From positions 62,001 through 126,000 of the forward strand of contig JBGFRO010000047.1 in the NCBI GenBank assembly GCA_041695085.1: a stretch of DNA of 64,000 bases. Direction: 5' to 3'. Numbering within the stretch: the stretch's first letter is position 1; each line of letters opens with the position of its first letter. The position numbers and the translations under genes were made by a program. Under the pieces are notes generated by a model. The model made no database searches and had not been told where the DNA came from. It worked only from the letters and a program-made list of their open reading frames with translations. Positions 1 through 9,068 of this stretch are shown here, piece by piece. The DNA is from DYFT01 sp041695085 (GTDB lineage Bacteria; Bacteroidota; Ignavibacteria; UBA10030).

Positions 1-1872
1 ATTGTACGAGGACTCTCCGTTGCGTTCTATCGGATCAACGGCTTGTTGCCTCGTCAGCGCTACTACTGGAGAGTTCAGTCACAAGACAGCCTCGGGGTAA
101 GCGAATGGTCGGAGGAGTATCATTTCACGACAGGAGCGAGTCAACTTGTCGCACCCGCGCTTGTTTCGCCGAGTGACCGAGCAAGGGATGTGCCAACCAA
201 CGTGACCCTTCAATGGTCGAGGGTGGCAGGTGCCCTTTGGTATTCGATCCGATATACAGCCGACAGGCAAAAACGGGATAGCATCATCATCGTCGAACCG
301 GTTGAAAAGACTCAACTTGAGCTCAAGGGTTTGTCACGCAATACAACGTACTTCTGGAGCGTTCAGGCGAAGGACTCTGCCAACGCGAGCCTTTGGTCAG
401 GGTGGGCAGAATTCACTACCGGCTCTGGGCAGTTGGCGAGGGTTTCACTCCTTTCGCCCCCGGATAAACAACGAGACATTGTGCTCAATCCGACCCTCGA
501 ATGGAGCTCAGTGCATGGGGCGGTATGGTATCAGTTGCAGATATCAACCGATCGACAACTTAGAAGCGGTGTTGTGCACGTCGATAGTATTCGCTCTACC
601 AGTTATGGTATAACGAATCTCCTTGTCAACACAACTTACTTTTGGCGCGTTCAGGCAAAAGGGGTGTCGGATGTAAGTGAATGGTCAGATGTCTTTGAGT
701 TTCGAACAGGCACGGCAACACTCCTTGTGCCAATTCTGTATTTGCCGCCGAACGAAGCGACGGGAATCTCCACAGAGATCACACTCAGCTGGAAATTGAC
801 TCCGGGGGCGACGGGCTATGCTGTTCAAGTTGCGGAGGATAAGAACTTCCGTCGCGACAAGGTGCTCGATGAATCCCTTATCCGCTCATCGACGGTGGAG
901 TTGAAGAATTTGAAACCAAAGACGACGTATTACTGGCGCGTGATGGCAAAGGATACGATCGGCTCGAGTGCCTGGTCGGATGCTTGGAGTTTTACCACCG
1001 GCTCCGGTATTCTCGCCACGCCGCAACTCATCGAGCCCGCTGATGAGAAGAAGGGAGAATCCATCGTCCCAACGCTCTCGTGGACAAACGTTACCGGCGC
1101 CACAAGCTATACCCTCCACGTTGCAAGGGATAGCAATTTCAGAAGAGAACTCATAGAAGTGACAGGAATATCGAGATCGTCGTACACGCTGAGTGAACTT
1201 GCAAAGCAAGAGACGTACTACTGGCGCGTTCGAGCAACCAACGGCAAAGACTCGAGCGACTGGTCGCAGGTTTGGAAGTTCACCACAGGGAACGGACCGT
1301 TAGGCGTTCCTACTCTGCTCGCTCCCGCGAATGGACGCGACGCTTCACTCAATCCGACGTTGAGCTGGCTCCCCTCACAGGGCGCTACGTCGTACAAGCT
1401 CCAAGTCTCCAGTCAAAATGATCTGATTGTGGATGCTTCCGGTGTAACGGCCACAAGCTTTACCGTAACCGGTCTGGAGAACCGCAAGCGGTACACGTGG
1501 CGCGTGAAAGCGGTAAACGCACGGGAGGAGAGCGATTGGTCGGAGAACTGGACTTTTACCGCTTTGTCGACCGTGACATCCGTGGGAGTAATATCCGGTG
1601 AAATACCGGTCGCCTTTCTGCTTCACCAGAATTATCCCAATCCGTTCAACCCCGCGACGACGGTTCAGTTCTCGCTTTCCTTCGAGTCGGATGTCCGGCT
1701 CGAAATCTATGACGTGTTGGGTAACCTCGTCAGCACGTTGATTGATCGCCGATTGCACGCCGGAACGTATAGCATAGTCTGGAACGCGTCGGGCATGCCC
1801 TCCGGCGTGTACTTCTCTCGCCTCCATACCACGGACTATACAGCGACAAGGCGCTTGTTGTTATTGAAGTAG
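1..1872 (+). CDS. Fibronectin type III repeat protein with T9SS type A sorting domain (5' end missing)
   Basis: The frame is open from the first base, so the gene begins outside the window. The visible part holds about six copies of a ~95-residue Fn3-like unit. Each unit ends in a W-S-x-x-W/F-x-F-T-T-G segment followed by a P-x-L-x-x-P hinge, and each carries a Y-x-W-R-V strand. The last ~90 residues are a T9SS type A sorting domain: a YPNPFNP motif, then a V-x-L-x-I-Y-D-V-L-G strand, then G-x-Y-x-x-x-W and a final LLLLK. Proteins with this tail are moved across the outer membrane and anchored at or released from the cell surface in Bacteroidota and relatives. No catalytic domain is visible in this portion, so binding or adhesion is the most that can be inferred. 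Confidence 0.85.
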   Translation: MVRGLSVAFYRINGLLPRQRYYWRVQSQDSLGVSEWSEEYHFTTGASQLVAPALVSPSDRARDVPTNVTLQWSRVAGALWYSIRYTADRQKRDSIIIVEPVEKTQLELKGLSRNTTYFWSVQAKDSANASLWSGWAEFTTGSGQLARVSLLSPPDKQRDIVLNPTLEWSSVHGAVWYQLQISTDRQLRSGVVHVDSIRSTSYGITNLLVNTTYFWRVQAKGVSDVSEWSDVFEFRTGTATLLVPILYLPPNEATGISTEITLSWKLTPGATGYAVQVAEDKNFRRDKVLDESLIRSSTVELKNLKPKTTYYWRVMAKDTIGSSAWSDAWSFTTGSGILATPQLIEPADEKKGESIVPTLSWTNVTGATSYTLHVARDSNFRRELIEVTGISRSSYTLSELAKQETYYWRVRATNGKDSSDWSQVWKFTTGNGPLGVPTLLAPANGRDASLNPTLSWLPSQGATSYKLQVSSQNDLIVDASGVTATSFTVTGLENRKRYTWRVKAVNAREESDWSENWTFTALSTVTSVGVISGEIPVAFLLHQNYPNPFNPATTVQFSLSFESDVRLEIYDVLGNLVSTLIDRRLHAGTYSIVWNASGMPSGVYFSRLHTTDYTATRRLLLLK

Positions 1873-2052
1873 CAGTACGACAACTTGACCACCATCTCGC
1901 TCCTTGCCCACGAGTTTGAAGAAGCTCTGACCCTGTTGGATTGAAGAAGGGTTCAACTGATACTCCTGTTGAATCATTGATAATCGTGCTTCCTTCTTCT
2001 ATCATTGGAGAGATCGGGCGAATCTTCCCGTTCCATACTTTCTTTATTCGAG

Positions 2053-2113
2053 TTGAACAGAATTCTGCCAAAAATCTGTATATTGTCTTCGATGTTCGAG
2101 ATAAGATCTCGAA
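2053..2113 (+). promoter_or_regulatory. Candidate promoter and inverted repeat ahead of the hybrid kinase
   Basis: TTGAAC at 2053-2058 and TATATTG at 2079-2085 are 20 bp apart, wider than the E. coli optimum but like Bacteroidota-type promoters. A 7-bp inverted repeat, TTCGAGA (2095-2101) and TCTCGAA (2107-2113), lies just downstream and could be an operator. The evidence is sequence resemblance only. Confidence 0.3.
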
Positions 2114-2129
2114 GTACTTACAGAGACTC

Positions 2130-5100
2130 GTGAAAACCCTCCCCTCTACTTTTCCCACACGCGGAGTGACACTTCTCGTCTGCGCGATGATGGCGGTGCA
2201 AAGTGCCCATTCCTTTTACATTGACCATATTCCCGGTCTGGATCCCCAAAAGAAGATTACGCAGTACACGCACAGGGTTTGGCAATCGGAACAAGGTCTT
2301 CCTCAGAACTCCGTCAACGCCATCACACAGGATGCGGCAGGGTATCTCTGGCTCGCAACGCAAGAAGGGTTGGTACGGTTCGATGGGATCGATCTGTACG
2401 TTGTCGATAAGAAACATCTCTCCTCGCTCAAGACCAATTATGTCTGGACGTTGATCGCAACGCCTGACAGTTCGCTCTGGTTCGCGCTGCAAGGCGGCGG
2501 TCTCTACCGTCTCAAGAACTCTTCTTTGAAAGAGTACTCCGTCGCACATGGACTCCCGTCAAATCACGTGGAGGCGCTCCATGTCGATCGGCACGGACGA
2601 TTGTGGATTGGTACGCACGATGGATTAGCGGAGGCAGTCGGTGATTCGTTCATCGTGCATCTCCGCGGTGAGGCGTTCTTGCACTACGAAGTTCAGGTCA
2701 TCACCAGTGACGGTGAAGGAGCGTTGTGGATCGGAACGAATGGCGGCGGACTCTTCAAGATGCAACATGGGACACTCCGTCGTTTCACCGCACGTGATGG
2801 GTTGCCGGCAGATGTTATTGTTGCACTTCACGTCGATGGGAAGGGAGGGATGCTGGTTGGGACGAGTCTCGGTGTACGCGTCGTGCGAGGTGACAGCATC
2901 GTTCCGTTTGAGGTCGATGGAACTGTGCTACGCGAAACGGCGCTATCGTTTCATCGCGATCACTCCGGATCGCTCTGGATCGGCACGGCAGGAAAAGGGC
3001 TGATTCGCGTCTCGAACAACCGGTCGGAATCCTTCGGTCCCGACCAAGGACTTTCGGACGGTTTCGTCAAATCGTTGTTTGAAGACCGTGAAGGGAATCT
3101 CTGGATCGGGACGTATAGTGGAGGCCTGAACCTTCTCACAGATGGCCTGTTCCATCGCTTCACTCGGAAAGAGGGGCTGTCTAACGATTTCATTCTTTCT
3201 GTTTGTGAAGATGCTTCCGGAACGATGTGGTTCGGCACCTATGGCGGGGGAGTCAACACGCTCCGTTCCAAAGCGATACCAATCACCCCGCTTAAGGTTC
3301 CTCTCCCCATCGATATCGTTTCTTCCCTTCTCCTTGACGACGATGGTGGGATGTGGATCGGAACGTATGGCGGAGGCCTCGTCAAGCGGACGAAGGATGG
3401 ACGGATGTTTTCTTATACCGTCCGGCGCGGACTTCCTACAAATTTCATCCTCTCGTTAATGAAGGACTCCCGCGGGACGCTGTGGGTGGGAACGACAAAC
3501 GGACTGGCGCGAATTTCCGGACAAGACGTCAAAACGATCCGTCTCACCGATCGCGCCAATCAATATCCAGTTGTTGCGTTATGCGAAACGAAGGACGGAA
3601 TCATCTGGTTCGCGACGGAGGGGGGTGGCCTCGGCCAATTCGCGCCCGCCGGACTTGCGTTCTTTACCTCGGCCCAGGGATTACCCACCGACCTGATCAC
3701 GGCTCTCTTTGAGGATGAAGAGGGGACACTCTGGATCGGCACCGACGGTGGTGGACTGGTGCGCTATCGCAACAATCGGTTTGTTACGATTGACAGCCGT
3801 GCAGGTCTGGGGGATGACGTCGTGTTCTGTGTCTTGGACGACGGTCATGGAAATCTCTGGATGAGTTCCAACAAGGGAATCTTTCGGGTGAATCGGCAGG
3901 CTCTGAATAAATATGCCGACGGAGAACTTGAGCGCATCACGTCGATATCCTATGGTCGAGGCGATGGCATGGAAAGCAACGAGTGTACGGGAAGGCGGCA
4001 ACCCGTTGCATGGAGGAAATCGGATGGCACGCTGTGGTTCTCGACCACCAAAGGAGTCGTGATGGTCGATCCCACTCACCTCGGTTTGAGGACCTCGCCT
4101 ATTCCGCTTGTCATTGAAGCCGTGATTGCTGAAAATGGACCGGTATCGACATCGCGCGATGTGACGTTGGCCCCAGGTGTGGACCGGCTAGAGATTCGAT
4201 ACACCGCTCTCACATTTCGAGCGCCGGAGAAAGTGAGGTTTCGCTACCGGCTTGAGGGAGTTGAGGAACGATGGATAGAAGCAGGGATGCGTCGTTCTGC
4301 CTTTTACACCAATCTCGGACCCGGCTCGTATGTGTTTGCCGTTCAGGCTGAACACGCCGATGGCCGGTGGGCAGCGAACGAGGCCCGCGTGTACCTCACT
4401 ATTCGACCCTTCTTTTATCAGACGTGGTATTTTATCGGCGGAGTCGTCTGCGCGTTTCTTCTGCTAGGTTATGCCGGATATCGTCTTCGGACGATGCGGT
4501 TGCGTGGGCGAGAGCAAGAGTTGAGGAAGCTCGTGCGCGAACGGACAAAGGATCTCGAGTTAGAGATCCAAGAACGCCGCAAAGTAGAAGAGGCACTTCG
4601 GGCCAGTGAACAGCGTTTTCGGGATATCGTCGAACATAGTACAAATCTGTTCTATGTCCACGACACCAACCATGTCCTCACGTATGTGAGTCCACAATCG
4701 ATCGACTTCCTCGGTTACTCACCGGGAGAGGCATTGGTTCGGTGGACGGAGTTCTTGACGGATCATCCGATGAATAGCATTGGTATCGAGCGAACGGAAC
4801 GCGCAATTGCGACAGGTCAACGACAACCGAAATACGAGCTTGAACTTCGTCGCAAGGATGGTCGAAAGATTCTCGTCGAAGTGCACGAAGCCCCCGTGGT
4901 GCGGTACGGAAAGACGGTTGCCATCGTCGGCGCCTTAACGGATATTACGGATCGGAAGCGGTTGGAAGAGCAACTGCGCCAGGCCTCCAAGCTGCAGAGT
5001 ATCGGTGTGCTTGCGGGTGGGATCGCTCACAACTTCAACAATATCCTCGGTATCATTTTGGCCTATGCGTCGATGTTACGACGGGAACGTGCAAACGTGA

Positions 5101-6164
5101 CGAGGTTTCAAGACGGACTGGAGGCGATTCACAAGACGGTTGAGCGCGGCGCCGCGCTCGTCCGTCAACTTCTCACCTTCGCCCGGAGAACCGACGTCAA
5201 CCTGCAGGTAGTAGATGTCAACACCACCGTGCGCGAATTGGTTTCGATGGTCAATGAAACCTTCCCGAAAACGGTCTCGTTCAAATTGGACCTTGAGGAA
5301 GAGCTTCCGCCGGTCCAGATCGATCCCAATCAGTTTCACCAGGTCCTCTTGAATCTCTGCGTGAACGCGCGCGACGCGATGATGGGGGAGGGGATTCTTA
5401 CGCTCCGAACAGCCAAGGTGGACTCGTCCGATTTCCTTCGTCGCTTTCCTTTGGCCGAATCGGGAGAGTATGTTTCCGTGGCGGTGGCCGATACGGGGGT
5501 GGGAATCGACGAGTCGATCAAGCAGAAAATCTTCGAACCGTTCTTCACGACGAAAGAAGTGGGAAAGGGGACGGGATTGGGTCTTTCCGTCGTGTATGGA
5601 ATTGTGGAGAGCCACAAAGGATTGATCGACCTTACGAGCACGGTCGGCAGAGGGACGACATTCACCGTTTATCTTCCCGCGGCAAAAGAGCGCGATGGAG
5701 TTTCCGTCGGGACGGACGGAACAATCCCGGAGGCTCGAGGTGGAGAGGAAACGATCCTCGTCGTCGAAGACGAACATATGTTGGTTGATCTTCTCCGGTC
5801 GCTCCTCGAACGAAAAGGATACACCGTGCTCACGGCAGAGGAGGGCGATGAGGCACTGCAGTTGTTCGCAGAGAAGCACCGACAGATCGACCTTGTGCTG
5901 ATGGACGTGGGCCTTCCCAAAGTGAGCGGCTGGGAAGCATTGCAGAGTATGCGGGAACGCGATCCAAACATCCCGATCATTCTTGCGTCAGGTTACCTTG
6001 GGGCGGAGGCAGAAGAACGGAGCCTGGAAGCTGGAGCGAGCGCTTATATTTCGAAGCCCTATGTGCCGGAAACCGTCCACGCCATCGTGCGGAGAGTCCT
6101 TGATGGGACGCGAACTGTTCGGGAGAAACACGCTGCTTCCGATATTCGATCAAGGACAGTTTAG
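2130..6164 (+). CDS. Hybrid two-component sensor histidine kinase with two-propeller periplasmic sensor
   Basis: GTG at 2130 is preferred over an upstream in-frame TTG at 1941 because a signal peptide starts there. About 14 propeller repeats with a W-I-G-T-x-G-G-L signature (residues ~60-650) would form two seven-bladed periplasmic propellers. A Y_Y_Y domain (~670-760) and one membrane helix (~766-787) follow. Inside the cell come a PAS domain (~825-945), HisKA with phospho-acceptor His ~967 in GGIAHNFNN, an HATPase domain (D-T-G-V-G-I, G-T-G-L-G-L) and a C-terminal receiver with Asp ~1259 in LVLMDVGLP. Unlike the classic Bacteroides hybrid systems it has no AraC-type DNA-binding domain, so output must pass to a separate partner or phosphorelay. 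The ligand is unknown. Confidence 0.9.
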   Translation: MKTLPSTFPTRGVTLLVCAMMAVQSAHSFYIDHIPGLDPQKKITQYTHRVWQSEQGLPQNSVNAITQDAAGYLWLATQEGLVRFDGIDLYVVDKKHLSSLKTNYVWTLIATPDSSLWFALQGGGLYRLKNSSLKEYSVAHGLPSNHVEALHVDRHGRLWIGTHDGLAEAVGDSFIVHLRGEAFLHYEVQVITSDGEGALWIGTNGGGLFKMQHGTLRRFTARDGLPADVIVALHVDGKGGMLVGTSLGVRVVRGDSIVPFEVDGTVLRETALSFHRDHSGSLWIGTAGKGLIRVSNNRSESFGPDQGLSDGFVKSLFEDREGNLWIGTYSGGLNLLTDGLFHRFTRKEGLSNDFILSVCEDASGTMWFGTYGGGVNTLRSKAIPITPLKVPLPIDIVSSLLLDDDGGMWIGTYGGGLVKRTKDGRMFSYTVRRGLPTNFILSLMKDSRGTLWVGTTNGLARISGQDVKTIRLTDRANQYPVVALCETKDGIIWFATEGGGLGQFAPAGLAFFTSAQGLPTDLITALFEDEEGTLWIGTDGGGLVRYRNNRFVTIDSRAGLGDDVVFCVLDDGHGNLWMSSNKGIFRVNRQALNKYADGELERITSISYGRGDGMESNECTGRRQPVAWRKSDGTLWFSTTKGVVMVDPTHLGLRTSPIPLVIEAVIAENGPVSTSRDVTLAPGVDRLEIRYTALTFRAPEKVRFRYRLEGVEERWIEAGMRRSAFYTNLGPGSYVFAVQAEHADGRWAANEARVYLTIRPFFYQTWYFIGGVVCAFLLLGYAGYRLRTMRLRGREQELRKLVRERTKDLELEIQERRKVEEALRASEQRFRDIVEHSTNLFYVHDTNHVLTYVSPQSIDFLGYSPGEALVRWTEFLTDHPMNSIGIERTERAIATGQRQPKYELELRRKDGRKILVEVHEAPVVRYGKTVAIVGALTDITDRKRLEEQLRQASKLQSIGVLAGGIAHNFNNILGIILAYASMLRRERANVTRFQDGLEAIHKTVERGAALVRQLLTFARRTDVNLQVVDVNTTVRELVSMVNETFPKTVSFKLDLEEELPPVQIDPNQFHQVLLNLCVNARDAMMGEGILTLRTAKVDSSDFLRRFPLAESGEYVSVAVADTGVGIDESIKQKIFEPFFTTKEVGKGTGLGLSVVYGIVESHKGLIDLTSTVGRGTTFTVYLPAAKERDGVSVGTDGTIPEARGGEETILVVEDEHMLVDLLRSLLERKGYTVLTAEEGDEALQLFAEKHRQIDLVLMDVGLPKVSGWEALQSMRERDPNIPIILASGYLGAEAEERSLEAGASAYISKPYVPETVHAIVRRVLDGTRTVREKHAASDIRSRTV

Positions 6165-6344
6165 CCAGCTTTCACCACCTCTTCTGGTTTGCCTGCCGAG
6201 GTGTGACGATTCGTCCCGCATGTTCCGCCTCAGCCTCATCGATGGAACATCCCTCCCTCTTGCTCGTCTATAGGACAGTCCAACAAAATGCGCATGGAGA
6301 AACCGCGAGGTTTATCTCCATCCTGAGCATAGTTCCTCTTCAAT

Positions 6345-6380
6345 CCAATCATAGGCCAATCATAGGCCAATCATAGGAGG
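6345..6380 (+). repeat. Three tandem 11-bp repeats ending in the ribosome binding site
   Basis: CCAATCATAGG occurs three times head to tail (6345-6355, 6356-6366, 6367-6377). The last copy runs into AGG, producing TAGGAGG just 7 bases before the GTG start at 6388. The rest of the 6165-6387 gap shows only imperfect hairpins, for example around 6292-6322, and no gene. Confidence 0.75.
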
Positions 6381-6387
6381 GTAGGTC

Positions 6388-7386
6388 GTGAAACGGAAGT
6401 TACTCTTTGGGGTGCTCGTTCTGAGCTCCATGATGATGGTGGGGTGGACCGATCATTTTGCTGCGGCTCAAGACGAAGAGCAGAAGGGACGGGGCTGGTT
6501 AGGGGTTGCCATCCAGGATATCACATCGGCGCTACGGAAGTCGATGGACCTGAAGGCGCGTGACGGAGCGTTCGTGTGCGACGTCGAGCGCAAAAGCCCT
6601 GCGGCAGAAGCCGGCATCAAAGAAGGAGATGTCATTCTTCAATTTGGCTCGGCTAAAATTGAAGATACATCTGATCTCCAGCGCGCTGTCCGCCGAACGA
6701 AACCGGGGACGAAGGTAGATGTTCTTGTGGAACGAGAGGGGGAAACGATGACAATTCAGGTCACTGTGGGGAAGGCTCCGCGGAGTCGCTCTCTCGCATT
6801 CGTTGCACCGCGCGCCGGACGAATTGAAATCTTCACACACGGGAGCCTTCAGGGATTGCGACTGCGCGAACTGAATGAGCAATTGGCTGAATACTTTGGG
6901 GCGCCGGATAAAAAAGGGGTGCTGGTTGAGGAAGTGGAGGGAGGGAGTGCGGCGGAGAAGGCCGGATTCAAAGCAGGCGATGTCATCCTCGCCGTGGGGA
7001 AAAAGCGTATTGGCAAAGTTCGCGATGTCGCGCGGGCGCTGAGAGCGTACGATGAAGGAGAGAAAGTGGAATGCGAGGTCCTTCGTAACGGTTCGCGTCA
7101 AACGCTTTCGCTGGAGGTCGAAGAGGATGACGGATGGGGTTATCACTACCGATATGGCGTGCCATGCATTCCGCGATTCGATTGGTATCATTTCAACCAT
7201 CTTCCCTCTTTCGGAATATCGACACCACATTGGGATTTAGAAGATCTTGGAGTGAGAGGGGATGAAATCCGGCTAGAGCTTGACCGCATGAAGGATGAGC
7301 TCCGCGAACAAAGTCGCAAGTTAAGGGAAGAAATCGAACGTGAAGTGAAGCCGAGAATCCAGCTTCGTCGCGAAACCCGAATCTAA
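6388..7386 (+). CDS. Exported protein with two PDZ domains
   Basis: A GTG start with a strong TAGGAGG site 7 bases upstream gives a 332-residue protein. An N-terminal signal sequence ends near residue 27 (A-A-A-Q). The first PDZ domain (~36-128) contains GWLGV and AGIKEGDVIL; the second (~165-245) contains KGVLVEEV and AGFKAGDVIL. The C-terminal ~45 residues are charged and predicted coiled coil (E/R/K rich). The PDZ pair resembles the C-terminal half of HtrA/DegP proteases, but no trypsin-like catalytic domain is present. A periplasmic scaffold or chaperone role is possible; the substrate is unknown. The gene appears to be monocistronic, ending at the terminator at 7455-7488. Confidence 0.8.
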   Translation: MKRKLLFGVLVLSSMMMVGWTDHFAAAQDEEQKGRGWLGVAIQDITSALRKSMDLKARDGAFVCDVERKSPAAEAGIKEGDVILQFGSAKIEDTSDLQRAVRRTKPGTKVDVLVEREGETMTIQVTVGKAPRSRSLAFVAPRAGRIEIFTHGSLQGLRLRELNEQLAEYFGAPDKKGVLVEEVEGGSAAEKAGFKAGDVILAVGKKRIGKVRDVARALRAYDEGEKVECEVLRNGSRQTLSLEVEEDDGWGYHYRYGVPCIPRFDWYHFNHLPSFGISTPHWDLEDLGVRGDEIRLELDRMKDELREQSRKLREEIEREVKPRIQLRRETRI

Positions 7387-7454
7387 TCACTCCCCACAAT
7401 CTGTCGCTAATGTAGCAGCACGAAGACCCACATATCTCAACCGTTACCAATCAC

Positions 7455-7488
7455 ATCCCGTTGCGTGTGCCGCAACGGGATTTTTTTT
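7455..7488 (+). terminator. Rho-independent terminator after the PDZ gene
   Basis: A perfect 11-bp stem, ATCCCGTTGCG (7455-7465) with CGCAACGGGAT (7471-7481), has a 5-base loop and is followed by an unbroken run of T. It also argues against starting the next gene at the in-frame TTG inside this hairpin (7461). Confidence 0.92.
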
Positions 7489-7527
7489 CCCAATTCTGGA
7501 AATTGCTCCTTCTTACGTTATCACTTA

Positions 7528-7619
7528 TGGGAATGCCGGAATCCTTTGATCCCGTAAGTTACGCTATTTCAATTCGTTTGAGGGATTCCTATGTTTGCGA
7601 ATTCTGGCACGTACCTTGC
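7528..7619 (+). promoter_or_regulatory. Sigma-54 (-24/-12) promoter with upstream TGGGAATGCC element
   Basis: TGGCAC (7605-7610), five bases, then TTGC (7616-7619) matches the sigma-54 consensus, with GG and GC exactly 10 bases apart. Transcription would start near 7630, about 29 bases before the kinase ATG at 7659. TGGGAATGCC at 7528-7537 is repeated exactly ahead of the sigma-54 promoter at 10634 and is a candidate activator site. Confidence 0.75.
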
Positions 7620-7658
7620 CCTACGACCAAACGTACCGTACTTTGGAGCGTCCGCACT

Positions 7659-9068
7659 ATGCAGGAATTCTATTCACGATACGGTCGCATCTTCGATCTT
7701 CTTCCCGAGATCATCCTTGTGCTTGACGGGCAGCATCGCGTCGTCGACTATAATATCGCGGCGCAGGATAAACTGCGCATGAGTGCGGATGGATGGATAG
7801 GGAAGGAGGTCCGCTCGCTTGTGCCGTTTGCCAAGTGGGAGGTGGTAGCAAGATATCTCGAGAGCGATGCAGAAGTCCGGCACTTCGAAACACAGTTCGT
7901 GAAGTCAAACGGTGAGGTGATGGAGATCGAGGCCGACGTGAAGGTGCTTGATGCCGGCAGGGGAAAGCGTTATCAGGTGATCATCGCGAAAGATGTAACG
8001 GAACGGAAGCAGCGCGATCTCGATTTTCTCCGATTCTCCAACGTCATCGAGCATACCATCAATCCCATCCAGATTACCGATGCCAGCGGCCTGATGGTGT
8101 ATGTGAATCCTGCTTTTGAGAAAGCCAGCGGCTACACGCGCGAAGAACTCATCGGTAAGAACCCAAGAGTGCTCAGCAGCGGCAAGCACAGTCGGGAATT
8201 TTGGGCGAAGGTCTGGAAGTACATTCTGAGCGGTAGGGCGTGGGTGGGGCAGGTGGAGAATCGGAGGAAGGACGGCACGCCGTTCCATACCGAGTTGTTA
8301 ATCTCACCCATCGTCGATTCGCAAGGAAAGGTGGTGGGGTTCCTCGGTGCCCACCGGGATATCACGGAGCAGAAGATGCTCGAGCAGCAACTTGTCCGGT
8401 CGCAAAAAATGGAAAGCATCGGCACACTTGCCGCCGGCATCGCCCACGAAGTCGGCAACCCGCTCACGTCTATTTCATCGCTCGTACAGGTGATCCAGCG
8501 GACGACGCACGACGAGTCGGCAAAAGACAAGCTCGAGTTGATCAAGAACCAAATCAACCGGATCGCGAGGATTATACGGGACTTAGTTGACTTTTCCCGC
8601 CCTTCGACGAACATCGCACGGCCGACCGACGTGAACCGGGTGGTGCGCGATGCGTTGAACATCGTACAGTACGGCAAGAAGAATAAAGAAATCACCTTCA
8701 TCGTCGATCTCGAAGAATCGCTCCCTCCGTTGACCGTGGTAGCCGACCAGTTGACGCAGGTGTTCATCAATATCCTGATCAACGCCGTCGATGCACTTGA
8801 AGGTAAGCCCGGAACGATCACGGTAAAGAGCCGTTGGGAGAAGGATGTGGTGGAAGTTATTGTTGAAGACACCGGTAAGGGGATATCAAAGGACGATCGG
8901 GAAAAAGTGTTCGAGCCGTTTTTCACAACGAAAGAGGTAGGTGAGGGAACGGGGCTCGGTTTGTGGGTCAGCTATGGGATCGTCAAGAATTTTGGAGGCG
9001 ATATTTTGGTTCAGAGCGAAGTGGGTAAAGGGAGTGTGTTTACCGTTGTCTTTCCAGTGAAAGGATGA
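7659..9068 (+). CDS. PAS-domain sensor histidine kinase, partner of the NtrC-type regulator
   Basis: ATG 7659 is chosen because the upstream in-frame TTG (7461) lies within a terminator and upstream of the sigma-54 promoter. The 469-residue protein has two PAS domains (~1-125 and ~130-245; the second carries the SGYTREELIGKNPR signature). HisKA follows with His ~263 in AAGIAHEVGNP, then HATPase_c with D-T-G-K-G-I and G-T-G-L-G-L. No membrane segment or signal peptide is evident, so it is probably a soluble cytoplasmic sensor, perhaps of redox state or a small ligand through PAS. It overlaps the regulator gene by four bases (ATGA), implying a co-translated pair of the NtrB/NtrC or ZraS/ZraR kind. 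Confidence 0.92.
   Translation: MQEFYSRYGRIFDLLPEIILVLDGQHRVVDYNIAAQDKLRMSADGWIGKEVRSLVPFAKWEVVARYLESDAEVRHFETQFVKSNGEVMEIEADVKVLDAGRGKRYQVIIAKDVTERKQRDLDFLRFSNVIEHTINPIQITDASGLMVYVNPAFEKASGYTREELIGKNPRVLSSGKHSREFWAKVWKYILSGRAWVGQVENRRKDGTPFHTELLISPIVDSQGKVVGFLGAHRDITEQKMLEQQLVRSQKMESIGTLAAGIAHEVGNPLTSISSLVQVIQRTTHDESAKDKLELIKNQINRIARIIRDLVDFSRPSTNIARPTDVNRVVRDALNIVQYGKKNKEITFIVDLEESLPPLTVVADQLTQVFINILINAVDALEGKPGTITVKSRWEKDVVEVIVEDTGKGISKDDREKVFEPFFTTKEVGEGTGLGLWVSYGIVKNFGGDILVQSEVGKGSVFTVVFPVKG

Noticed and set aside
5076..5879. Long antisense open frame opposite the hybrid kinase
   Set aside because: It lies opposite strongly conserved HATPase and receiver codons, encodes no recognisable domain and has no ribosome site. 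The same applies to other long opposite-strand frames in nosZ (33824-34897), narG (43095-44111) and narH (46440-47438).
7461..7658. Longer N-terminus for the PAS kinase from TTG 7461
   Set aside because: The TTG is inside a rho-independent terminator and upstream of the sigma-54 promoter; the extra residues resemble no domain.
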